Source: Rhodospirillales bacterium
GTDB lineage: Bacteria; Pseudomonadota; Alphaproteobacteria; UBA9219
DNA length: 15,226 nt
Assembly (NCBI GenBank): GCA_015654915.1
Contig: JAATFY010000226.1
Location: forward strand, 1-15,226
Reading direction: 5' to 3'
Made by a program: the position numbers and the translations under genes. Shown here one piece after another: positions 5,947-13,493 of this stretch. The notes under the pieces were generated by a model, which ran no database searches, was not told the origin of the DNA, and was given only the letters and a program-made list of their open reading frames with translations. The first letter of the stretch is position 1, and each line of letters begins with the position of its first letter.

Positions 5947-8337
5947 TTAACGCGGTTCTTGCGCATGCCGGTTGTGCAGGCGGCCAAGGCCAAGTTCGAC
6001 CAGCTTCGCGAGAAACGCGCGCGGCGGCAGCGGCGGAATCTCACTCAGCGCCTGATGGAAAATGACGGTGGAGGCCGTAAGGCCGGGCAGGCTGTTGGCC
6101 TCGATAATCATGGTCTGGTTGCTGTGCAGATTGAAGAAAATATCGATGCGCGCATAGCCTTCGATGCCCAAAGCTTTCGCGGCCCGTTCGATTTTATTTT
6201 TGATCAGCGTGATCTGATCCGGCTTGACGATACTTTCCGGCGGCGGCGTGAGGTTGACGCCGGTGCCGCCCTGAAATTTTTCCTCCAGCGACAGAACCGC
6301 GCCCTGCGCCACGGTGATGCTGGGCGACAGCGCGTGATAGTGCCCGTTCTGTTCCAGCAGGCCGACCGTCAGCTCGATCCAGCCGGTTTTCTTGGCGTAA
6401 ATCAGTTCCAGATTTTCGACATGGATATCGTCGGTGACGATAAACGGTTCAAGAATAAGCTGGTCCACATGCAGGGGAAGCTCGATAGCCTGCGCCTGAT
6501 GCGCCAGCGTTCCGGCAGCCAGAACCGGCTGACGATCCGCCAGCGCTTTCAGGTAAATTGCCAGTTCCTTGGCCGATTGCAGCCGCACGACACCCGCCGA
6601 GCAGCCGTCCGCTTGCGGTTTAATCAGGATATCCGCGCTCTGCAGTTTCCCGACGGCATCTTGCCAGAGCGTTTCCGCATCCGGCACAGCTTCCGGCTTG
6701 AAACTGATTTTGGGCGCCGAGGTCAGCGCGGCATCGTTCAGCGCGCGGATGGCGTTGCCGGTTTCATCCTTGTCCATGCAGAGCCGCGAAGCTTCGGGGC
6801 CGGAGCCGTTATAGGCGAGGCCGAAGCGGTCGAACACGGCTTGCAGCCTGCCGTCTTCGCCTTCGCCGCCATGAAGCGCGTTAAATACGAAAGCGTTTTC
6901 GTTTTTTGCTTCCTCGCAAAACTGCTCGAGGCTCATGCGGCGCGGCATCAGGTCGGCGTTGGCGGGCAGGGGCGGCAGGCCGAGCCGTTGCCGGAGCGGC
7001 GGCGTCAGGATTTTCAGCCGCGCCACGGTCGTTTCCGCTTCAGCGCAGTGCGACAGAATTTCTTCGACGGTATGATTAAGGGTATAACTATACGGCAGAT
7101 GCCAGACATGATCGTCCGGCGTCAGGATATAAGGTTCCGGCCTATATTCCGGCACGTGCAAAAGCTTGAGCCAGACATTGGTGCCGGACATCAGCGAGAC
7201 TTGCCGTTCGGCTGTGCTGCCGCCGAACAGCACGCGCACTTTCTGCGCATCGGCCTTCTTGGTAACCGGCTTTTCCTGATGATTGATTTTGTTGCGTTCC
7301 GCCGCGCGGGTAACGATGGCGCGCAGCATCTCGCTATGGCTCAGGTTGAGGCGGCTGCCCTGAATGAAAAGGAAGCTGTTCTGCTCCATGCCCGAAATCG
7401 GATTGAAGTCGGAGAACAGAACGCGTCCGTCTTTCATCAGCCAGCCGTCGAGGCGGGCGAAATCGCGCATCTTGAAAAAGGCGAACAGAACTTCGGCGGC
7501 TTTCTGGATGTCGCCGATAATCTCGTCCGGAAAACGCGGCGGGCAGTGATATTCGACGTGGCAGGTCGGCAGGTATTTGTGGCGGAAGCTGAAAAAATCG
7601 CCGCCGGACAGGCTGATTTCGGTTGGGATCAGCGCCACCGGCTTGCCTTGCGGGTTTTCGAGAACAAGCACAGTGAATTCCTGCCCGTCGCAGAACGGCT
7701 CAACCAGCGCTTCGCGCCCGTGTTTTTGCGCGAAAATTTCATGCGCCTTTTCGGCAGCTTCCGTGGGCGTGTGCACCGTGGCGACGCCGAGGCTTGATCC
7801 GCCCGCCGACGGCTTGACCACGGCTTTTTCAATGCGCTGTTCGGCAAAGAAGGCGGCGAGTTTTTTCGCGACGGCGTCCGGCGTTTCTTCGTCGCCGATA
7901 CGACAATTAGGTAGCGTGGCAAAGCCGTGCCTGGCCATATGCGCGTTGGCTTCGCCCTTGTCGAACATCAGGCGGCAGGTTTTGCCGGGCGATCCGACGA
8001 AAGGAATTTTATGTTTTTCCAGAAGTTCCTGCAATTCGCCGTCCTCGCCGAACGCGCCGTGGATGGCGGGAAAGACCAGATCGGTGGTGCGGCATTCCTT
8101 GATGAATTCCGCTTCCGACAGCGGCTTTGCCGTGTGTTTCAGCTTGAAATCGAAATCGGACGGCGTGTTGGAATAAAGTTGCGACGGCGACAGGCGGTAA
8201 AAATTCTTCTGCATGTCGCAATAGAACGGCACGATCTCCCAGCCGAGCGAGGTCAGGTGATCCATTACCGAACGCGCGGAATTCAGGGAAATGCCCCGCT
8301 CCGCCGACGGCCCGCCACAAATGACCGCAATACGCAT
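5947..8337 (-). CDS. ddl: Tandem (two-unit) D-alanine--D-alanine ligase
   Basis: The product should make the D-Ala-D-Ala dipeptide of the peptidoglycan stem in the cytoplasm, but it is 796 aa, more than twice the usual 300-370. Two Ddl-type ATP-grasp units are fused. Unit 1 (about 1-345): GGPSAERGIS (8-17), HGAFGEDG (93-100), KPSAGGSSLG (175-184), HKYL (253-256), ARLD (294-297), DFNPISGM (310-317). Unit 2 (about 365-796): FGGSTAERQVS (371-381), HGGEGEDG (489-496), KPQADGCSAG (573-582), EEKFQGG (685-691), ARID (729-732), EANSLPG (746-752). The core residues survive in both, but each unit departs from E. coli DdlB at different sites: a metal-ligand Glu becomes Asp310 in unit 1, and Tyr216 becomes Phe688 in unit 2. 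The start is 8337, set by a strong AAGGAG; the ATG at 8355 belongs to the adjacent repeat. Fused Ddl units are known in land plants. Confidence 0.9.
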   Translation of the reverse strand: MRIAVICGGPSAERGISLNSARSVMDHLTSLGWEIVPFYCDMQKNFYRLSPSQLYSNTPSDFDFKLKHTAKPLSEAEFIKECRTTDLVFPAIHGAFGEDGELQELLEKHKIPFVGSPGKTCRLMFDKGEANAHMARHGFATLPNCRIGDEETPDAVAKKLAAFFAEQRIEKAVVKPSAGGSSLGVATVHTPTEAAEKAHEIFAQKHGREALVEPFCDGQEFTVLVLENPQGKPVALIPTEISLSGGDFFSFRHKYLPTCHVEYHCPPRFPDEIIGDIQKAAEVLFAFFKMRDFARLDGWLMKDGRVLFSDFNPISGMEQNSFLFIQGSRLNLSHSEMLRAIVTRAAERNKINHQEKPVTKKADAQKVRVLFGGSTAERQVSLMSGTNVWLKLLHVPEYRPEPYILTPDDHVWHLPYSYTLNHTVEEILSHCAEAETTVARLKILTPPLRQRLGLPPLPANADLMPRRMSLEQFCEEAKNENAFVFNALHGGEGEDGRLQAVFDRFGLAYNGSGPEASRLCMDKDETGNAIRALNDAALTSAPKISFKPEAVPDAETLWQDAVGKLQSADILIKPQADGCSAGVVRLQSAKELAIYLKALADRQPVLAAGTLAHQAQAIELPLHVDQLILEPFIVTDDIHVENLELIYAKKTGWIELTVGLLEQNGHYHALSPSITVAQGAVLSLEEKFQGGTGVNLTPPPESIVKPDQITLIKNKIERAAKALGIEGYARIDIFFNLHSNQTMIIEANSLPGLTASTVIFHQALSEIPPLPPRAFLAKLVELGLGRLHNRHAQEPR

Positions 8338-8343
8338 CCTATA

Positions 8344-8349
8344 CTCCTT
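8344..8349 (-). promoter_or_regulatory. Ribosome binding site that fixes the ddl start
   Basis: AAGGAG, read on the minus strand, lies 6 nt before the ATG at 8337, giving the family-typical N-terminus MRIAVICGGPSAER. The in-frame ATG at 8355 lies upstream of this site and within the arm of the neighbouring repeat, so it is unlikely to be used. Confidence 0.8.
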
Positions 8350-8474
8350 CGTCATTCCGGGACGCGCGTAGCGCGGACCCGGAATCCATGGCGCAGTTTT
8401 GCCATATGGACGGGTCGTTCCATGGATTCCGGATTGGCCAGCCTCGCTTTGCTCGGCAGGCCATCCGGAATGAC
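8350..8474. repeat. 125-bp palindromic repeat between murB and ddl
   Basis: The outer arms are GTCATTCCGG (8351-8360) and CCGGAATGAC (8465-8474). The inner 13-bp arms are CCGGAATCCATGG (8379-8391) and CCATGGATTCCGG (8420-8432). Each half also folds on itself: CGCGC-GTA-GCGCG near 8363-8375, and GGATtGGCC with GGCCaTCC near 8431-8467. The outer core and the inner CCGGAATCC/GGATTCCGG are shared with the element at 5006-5181, so both belong to one dispersed family. The ddl Shine-Dalgarno begins at its very edge. It fills most of the 162-bp murB-ddl gap. Confidence 0.75.
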
Positions 8475-8499
8475 ACGGTATTGCTTGAAGACATGAACA

Positions 8500-9492
8500 C
8501 TACATTCCCCGTTCCGTTTTGCTGACGCCGATGCGCTTGATCTCCCAGCGCAGGTCGATGCCGAATTTATCCTTGACCCGCTTGCGGACTTCCTCGCCCA
8601 GCGTTTCGATTTCGGCGGCGAGGGCGCCGCCGGTATTGATCAGGAAGTTGCAATGCTTATCGGATACTTACGCATGGCCGATCTTCAGGCCGCGACATCC
8701 GGCGGCCTCGATCAACTGCCATGATTTGCGTTTCTGCGGATCGTCTTCCGGATTGGCAAAGGTCGAACCACCGGTTTTCTCGCGGATCGGCTGGGTGGCT
8801 GCGCGGGATTTCTGGATTTCGCGCATTTTGTCCTGAATGGCGTCCGGTTTGCCTTCTTCGCCCTGCAAGACAGCCGCGATAAAGATATTATCTTCGGGCA
8901 CGCCAGTGTGGCGATACGCGAAGCCGATCTGGTCATGATAAAGCGTCCGGCGCTGGCCGGAACGGTCGAGCACATGCACTTCCTCGACGATATCCTTGAA
9001 CTCGCGGCCGTAGGCTCCCGCATTCATGCGTAGACCGCCGCCGATAGTGCCGGGAATGCCACAGAGGAATTCCAGCCCCGCGACGCCGGACGCCTGCGCC
9101 GCGCGCGCGACATTCAAATCGAGTGCCCCGGCTCCCGCCGTAATCATGGCACCCTCGACCTTGATATAGGAAAATTGCGGCCCGAGCCGTATGACGACGC
9201 CCGGCACGCCGCCGTCGCGTACCAGAAGATTGGATGCAAGGCCGATAACGGTGACGGGGATATCGATGGGGCAATGGGCGAGAAAATAAGCCAAGTCTTC
9301 TTCGTCGACCGGCTTGAACAACACTTCGGCAGGGCCGCCGACGCGAAACCACGTGTGATCGCCGAGCGGCTCATTCGGCGTCAGCTTGCCGCGCACGTGC
9401 GGCATGCGTTCCAGCAAGCCTTCCTCGGGAAAATCGTCGGCACGCAATCCGCTGAGTTTCGAAACGCGGTCGACAGTGGAAGCGGTCGCCAT
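8500..9492 (-). pseudogene. murB: UDP-N-acetylenolpyruvoylglucosamine reductase MurB, interrupted by an in-frame stop
   Basis: MurB is the cytoplasmic FAD enzyme that reduces UDP-GlcNAc-enolpyruvate to UDP-MurNAc. Codons 1-274 (9492 to 8671) include the FAD-binding part FRVGGPAEVL (49-58), GIPGTIGGG (145-153) and MNAGAYG (156-162), then YR (193-194) and the catalytic-serine motif GGSTFANP (241-248). Codon 275 is TAA (8668-8670), directly after GLKIGHA. The frame continues without error for 55 codons with clear MurB C-terminal sequence, VSDKHCNFLINTGG, then WEIKRIG with the expected catalytic Glu (position 317), to TAG at 8500-8502. Relatives often have Gln before VSEKHCNF, so CAA to TAA is the simplest cause. 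The start lies 2 nt after the murC stop, with GAGG about 8 nt upstream. It may be a sequencing error, a recent mutation or programmed read-through. Confidence 0.85.
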
Positions 9493-9494
9493 TT

Positions 9495-10961
9495 CTAGCC
9501 TCGCGCCCGCTTGGCGCTCTGGCTGAAAATCGCTTCCAGCTCAATCGGCAACGCATAAGCCCAGCCGCTGATCGAACCGGCGCCGAGGCAAACGACATAA
9601 TCGTTGGGTGTCGCCATTTCCGCTATCATGGCGGCGAGATTTTTGGGATCGGGCAGGGCGTGCGCGCCGCGATGGCCGTGCGCGCGGAGACCTTCAACCA
9701 GTGCGTCGCGATTGATGCCTTCAATCGGCTGTTCACCGGCAGGATAAACGTCAGACACGATCACGACATCGGCATCATTAAAGCATTTGCAGAAATCGGC
9801 GAACAGCGTGGAAAGTCGCGTATAACGATGTGGCTGCATCACGGCGATGATCTTGCCCTGTTCGCCCTTGGCCTGCTGCGCCGCCTTCAACGTCGCGGCA
9901 ATCTCGACCGGATGGTGGCCATAATCGTCGACGATGGTGATGCCGTTCACGGTGCCGGTGCGGGTAAAGCGGCGCTTGACGCCTTCGAACTTGCTCATGG
10001 CCGTGCGCAGCACGTGATCGGGAAAACCGAGTTGGTGGCCGGTGGCGATGGCGGCCAAAGAATTCTGGACATTATGCTGCCCAATGGCGGAAAGGAAAAA
10101 ACCGTCAATCGTATGCGCCGTATCGTTCTTGCGGTCGGCAATTACAACGTCGTAACGGGTGCCTTCGGGTTTCGCTTCGACATTGATGGCGCGTACATCG
10201 GCTTGCGGCGAGAAACCGTACGTGATGATTTTACGGTCACTGATACGGGCGATCATTTCCTGCACTTCGGGATGATCGACGCACAGGACGGCAAAGCCGT
10301 AGAACGGGATATTCTGCACGAATGTATCGTAGGCACGCTTCACCGCGTCGAAATCCTGATAATGATCCATGTGCTCGGGGTCGATATTGGTCACGATGGC
10401 GATGGTCGCGGGCAGTTTCGTAAAACTGCCGTCGGATTCGTCCGATTCCACAATCATCCACTCGCCGGCACCCAGCCGCGCGTTGGTGCCGTAGGCGTTG
10501 ATGATGCCGCCATTGATAACAGTCGGGTCCATGCCCGCCGCGTCGAACAGAGTTGCGATGATCGATGTCGTCGTCGTCTTACCATGCGTACCGCCAACGG
10601 CGACCGACCATTTCAGGCGCATCAGTTCGCCCAGCATTTCAGCGCGCCGCACGACGGGCAGCAAGGCTTCGCGGGCGGCTATGACTTCGGGATTGTCGCG
10701 CTTCACGGCGGAGGAGGTGACAACGACGCTGGCCTCGCCAAGATTTTTGGCAGCGTGGCCGATGCTGATGGCAATGCCTTTATCGCGCAGGCGCTTAACG
10801 TTGGCGTTATCCAGTACATCGCTGCCCTGCACCTTATAGCCGAGATTGTGCAGAATTTCGGCGATACCGCTCATGCCGATGACGCCGATGCCGACGAAAT
10901 GAATCACGCCGATGGCGGTCGGGCTGAAATGATGGTTGGTTTTGGACCGGAGCCAGCTCAT
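9495..10961 (-). CDS. murC: UDP-N-acetylmuramate--L-alanine ligase MurC
   Basis: MurC joins L-Ala to UDP-MurNAc with ATP hydrolysis, the first stem-peptide step in the cytoplasm. The 488-aa length is normal. Domains in order: N-terminal Rossmann fold with HFVGIGVIGMSGIAEIL (21-37), central ATPase domain with P-loop GTHGKTTTT (124-132), and a C-terminal domain carrying VDDYGHHPVEIAAT. The start is ATG 10961, which overlaps the murG stop as ATGA. The frame is open back to 11081, but that extension lies inside murG and lacks MurC character. One oddity is that the near-invariant second Gly of the GIGGxGM loop is Val27 (codon 10881-10883, GTC). murB follows after 2 nt, so murG-murC-murB look translationally linked. 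Confidence 0.96.
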   Translation of the reverse strand: MSWLRSKTNHHFSPTAIGVIHFVGIGVIGMSGIAEILHNLGYKVQGSDVLDNANVKRLRDKGIAISIGHAAKNLGEASVVVTSSAVKRDNPEVIAAREALLPVVRRAEMLGELMRLKWSVAVGGTHGKTTTTSIIATLFDAAGMDPTVINGGIINAYGTNARLGAGEWMIVESDESDGSFTKLPATIAIVTNIDPEHMDHYQDFDAVKRAYDTFVQNIPFYGFAVLCVDHPEVQEMIARISDRKIITYGFSPQADVRAINVEAKPEGTRYDVVIADRKNDTAHTIDGFFLSAIGQHNVQNSLAAIATGHQLGFPDHVLRTAMSKFEGVKRRFTRTGTVNGITIVDDYGHHPVEIAATLKAAQQAKGEQGKIIAVMQPHRYTRLSTLFADFCKCFNDADVVIVSDVYPAGEQPIEGINRDALVEGLRAHGHRGAHALPDPKNLAAMIAEMATPNDYVVCLGAGSISGWAYALPIELEAIFSQSAKRARG

Positions 10962-12151
10962 GCCGCCTGTTCCCCGCGCTTTGCGATGATGCTCGCGACC
11001 GCGTCGCCATTCTCGAACGCAAACGGTTCGCCGTAACGCCGCGCCTTGGGCCCCGCGAGGCCGACGACCTCGCATACGCAATCGGCCAGATTATCGGCAG
11101 CACTGGTGGTGCCCCATGCGCGCGCAGCAGCGGCTGTTTTCGTCAGCGTGCCCGGCAATGCCATTAGCGATTCAAGACGCACCGCTAAAGCTTCGGCTGT
11201 GAAGGCCTGCTCGGGAATAAGCCACGCGCCGCCCGCCTCGGCCACCGCTTCGGCATTCGCGGTCTGCTCGCCCGCATGGCCGTGCGGGAAGGGTACGAGA
11301 ATGGAGGGACGGCCGATGGCGGTCAGTTCGGCAATGGTGGAGCCGCCCGCGCGGCAAATCACCAGATGTGACGCCGCCATGCGTTCGGGCACGTCGCGGA
11401 AGAAATCCGAAAGCTCGGCTTCGATACCGGCGCCCGCAAAAGATGCGCGGGCCTGTTCCAGATCGTCCTTGCGGCATTGTTGCGCGAGGATAATGCGGCG
11501 GCGCAGATGGTCGGGCATCTGCATCAGCGCCTGCGGAATAACCTGGCTGAACACGCGCGCGCCGAGGCTGCCGCCGAGTACCAGAATTTTCATCGGGCCG
11601 TCCTCGGTCATCGGGGCGTAAGGCGTGCCTCGGAGGGAAGCGAAGGGCGGACGCACCGGATTGCCGGTCTGCACCAGACGTATGTTCGCACCGTTCTTCA
11701 ATCCCGCGACATGCGGGAACGACGTCGCCACGACTTTGGCTTTGCTCATCAGCACGCGGTTGGCGCGGCCGAGAACGGCGTTCTGCTCATGCAAAATAAT
11801 CGGAATATTCATCTGCGCGGCGGCATAGAGCGTCGGCACGGACGGATAGCCGCCGAAGCCCACCACGGCGGCGGGGCGCAGCTTGCGCAAGCGGCGGCGT
11901 GCCTGCAGAACGCCGATGCCCATTTCCATGATGCTGCGGGCTTTGCCGAACAATCCCTTGCCGAGGCTGCTGGCACGGGTGCGGTAAACCGGAATGCCGA
12001 GGTCGTCGCTGAATTTGCCGCCGCGCTGATCGGTCATCAGGGCGACGCGCAAGCCGCGGCCCAGCAGCTCGCGCGCGAGCGCTTCGGCCGGAAATACATG
12101 TCCGCCGGTGCCTCCGGCAGCAAGAACGATCAGGGCTGATGGTTCGGTCAT
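10958..12151 (-). CDS. murG: Lipid II synthase, UDP-GlcNAc:lipid I GlcNAc transferase MurG
   Basis: MurG adds GlcNAc from UDP-GlcNAc to lipid I on the cytoplasmic face of the membrane, giving lipid II. The 397-aa GT-B glycosyltransferase has the N-terminal glycine loop AAGGTGGHVFPA (11-22), the acceptor-side motif HEQNAVLGRANRVL (about 121-134), the linker loop LGGSLGAR (about 192-199) and the C-terminal nucleotide-sugar site CRAGGSTIAEL with PFPHGHAGEQTANA. The family more often shows SRAGAST, a small deviation. The start at 12151 has AAGGAG 5 nt upstream. It lies 16 bp after ftsW, and its TGA overlaps murC by 4 bp. The C-terminal tail beyond about residue 370 is somewhat longer than in E. 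coli. Confidence 0.96.
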   Translation of the reverse strand: MTEPSALIVLAAGGTGGHVFPAEALARELLGRGLRVALMTDQRGGKFSDDLGIPVYRTRASSLGKGLFGKARSIMEMGIGVLQARRRLRKLRPAAVVGFGGYPSVPTLYAAAQMNIPIILHEQNAVLGRANRVLMSKAKVVATSFPHVAGLKNGANIRLVQTGNPVRPPFASLRGTPYAPMTEDGPMKILVLGGSLGARVFSQVIPQALMQMPDHLRRRIILAQQCRKDDLEQARASFAGAGIEAELSDFFRDVPERMAASHLVICRAGGSTIAELTAIGRPSILVPFPHGHAGEQTANAEAVAEAGGAWLIPEQAFTAEALAVRLESLMALPGTLTKTAAAARAWGTTSAADNLADCVCEVVGLAGPKARRYGEPFAFENGDAVASIIAKRGEQAA

Positions 12152-12167
12152 GATTGCTCCTTGAATA

Positions 12168-13286
12168 CTATATATCGTTGATACCGAATCGCTTTCGCGT
12201 CAGGGCCAACAGCATAACCATACTGAGGGCCAGCGCCCAGAGCGACGAGCCGCCGTAGGATATGAACGGCAGCGTCATGCCCTTGGCCGGCATCAGATGC
12301 AGGGTCGAGGCCATATTAATAATCGCCTGTAAGCCAAATTCGATCAAAATTCCGCTGACCGCAAGCACAATAAACAGGTTATTTTCCTGCTTCAGCCGCC
12401 AGAAACCCCGCAACACGATAAAAGCGAACAGGGCGACGATCAGCAGGCACCAGATAAGGCCAAGTTCCTCGCCTGCGACCGCGAACACGAAATCGGCATG
12501 CGCATCGGGGATCGACATTTTGACCGTGCCCTCGCCCGGGCCAGTGCCGAGCAGACCGCCGTTCATGAACGCATCCATGGCGCGGTCGACCTGATAGGTG
12601 TCGCCGTTGTGGCTGAGGAAGCGGTCCATGCGTGAGGTGAAGTGCGGGAAGGTATAATAGGCGACAAACAAACCCGCGACGCCGCCGGCAAGACAAATGC
12701 CGACCAGCATCAGCGGCAGTCCGGCCAGAAAGAATTGCCCAAACCAGATGGAAGAAACCAGAACCGTCATGCCGATATCCGGCTGCATCAGAAGAAAGAC
12801 GACGATCAAAATGTAAAGCAGGATATTGACGCTGAGGGCAGGGAAGCCTTTGCGCTCGCACTGGCGGGCGAACAGCCATGCGGCGACGACCGCAAAAAGT
12901 GGTTTTACGAATTCCGAAGGCTGGATCGAGAGGCCCGGCAGATGCAGCCAGCGCGTGGCGCCTTTGATCTCAACGCCGACGAAAGGCGTCAACATTAACA
13001 GAGGCACGAATACCGCCAGCAATACGACCGCCAGCCAGCGCACGGTGCGCGGCGATTGCAGCGAGACGCCAAAAATAATAAGGACAGCGGGCACCAGCAT
13101 AATAAGATGGCGCTGCACGTAATAGGAATTATCGAGCCCGTGCTTGATGGCCACCGCCGGTGTCGCCGCCTGAATAAGCAGGATGCCGAAACCCATGATG
13201 ACGAGCAGGGTAGCCAGCGTCCAGCGATCCACTGTCCACCACCAGCGCCCCAAAATCGAGCGGTCCGAACGAGCGAGAGGGATCAT
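12168..13286 (-). CDS. ftsW: Septal peptidoglycan glycosyltransferase FtsW (SEDS family)
   Basis: FtsW polymerises lipid II into glycan strands at the septum together with the transpeptidase FtsI (PBP3). The 372-aa product has about ten hydrophobic segments and the SEDS signatures: GATRWLHLPGLSIQPSEFVK (109-128), MDAFMNGGLLGTGPGEG in the large periplasmic loop, PDAHADFVFAVAGEELG with the conserved Asp of the active cavity, and PAKGMTLPFISYGGSS near the C-terminus. The frequent PDxHTDF form has Ala in place of Thr here, which is minor. The start at 13286 has AAGGTG a few bases upstream, next to the hairpin-rich spacer that separates it from murD. murG follows after 16 bp. Confidence 0.96.
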   Translation of the reverse strand: MIPLARSDRSILGRWWWTVDRWTLATLLVIMGFGILLIQAATPAVAIKHGLDNSYYVQRHLIMLVPAVLIIFGVSLQSPRTVRWLAVVLLAVFVPLLMLTPFVGVEIKGATRWLHLPGLSIQPSEFVKPLFAVVAAWLFARQCERKGFPALSVNILLYILIVVFLLMQPDIGMTVLVSSIWFGQFFLAGLPLMLVGICLAGGVAGLFVAYYTFPHFTSRMDRFLSHNGDTYQVDRAMDAFMNGGLLGTGPGEGTVKMSIPDAHADFVFAVAGEELGLIWCLLIVALFAFIVLRGFWRLKQENNLFIVLAVSGILIEFGLQAIINMASTLHLMPAKGMTLPFISYGGSSLWALALSMVMLLALTRKRFGINDI

Positions 13287-13298
13287 GCGCCCACCTTA

Positions 13299-13487
13299 TC
13301 CCTCTCCCCTTGCGGGAGAGGAAGCGAAAACTTGGTGTTACGCAGTAACACCTTAGTTTTTGCAGGTGAGGGGTCAAGGTTTTTATACCCCTCCCTGAAT
13401 GTGCTGCGCACATTCGACCGGGTCGGCATGTCCGGCCCCGAACTCTGCTTTACTTGCTGCATTCGCAGCAAGCCCGCAAGGGGAGGG
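13299..13487. repeat. Chain of nested hairpins between murD and ftsW
   Basis: The 207-bp murD-ftsW spacer is almost all dyads. They are CCTCTCCC/GGGAGAGG (13301-13321), GGTGTTAC-GCA-GTAACACC (13334-13352, flanked by AAAACT and AGTTTT), GAGGGGT/ACCCCTC (13368-13393), GAATGTGC-TGC-GCACATTC (13397-13415) and CTTGCTGC-ATTC-GCAGCAAG (13453-13472). An outer pair, CCTCTCCCCTTGCGGG (13301-13316) with CCCGCAAGGGGAGGG (13473-13487), encloses the rest. The CCTCTCCC...GGTGAGGGG type is a common dispersed proteobacterial repeat, here apparently invaded or expanded. No uridine-rich tail follows in the direction of transcription, so it does not look like a simple terminator. Confidence 0.75.
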
Positions 13488-13493
13488 TGATTT

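Noticed and set aside
5833..7797. 654-codon open frame on the plus strand opposite ddl
   Set aside because: It is antisense to a clearly conserved Ddl coding sequence, has no recognisable domains and an arginine/glutamine-rich composition typical of a shadow frame in G+C-rich DNA.
8338..8355. ddl start at the ATG at 8355
   Set aside because: That ATG is part of the palindromic repeat and lies upstream of the strong AAGGAG that serves the ATG at 8337.
8668..8670. TAA reassigned as a sense codon to explain the murB interruption
   Set aside because: TAA ends ddl, murD2, the MFS gene and the orphan gene at expected family lengths, and TAG and TGA also act as stops, so a changed genetic code is not supported.
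9660..11036. 458-codon open frame on the plus strand opposite murC
   Set aside because: It mirrors the conserved MurC frame codon for codon and shows no family motifs; a shadow.
10962..11081. Longer murC start at 11081
   Set aside because: The extra 40 residues lie within murG and lack MurC character; the ATGA overlap at 10958-10961 gives a standard MurC N-terminus.
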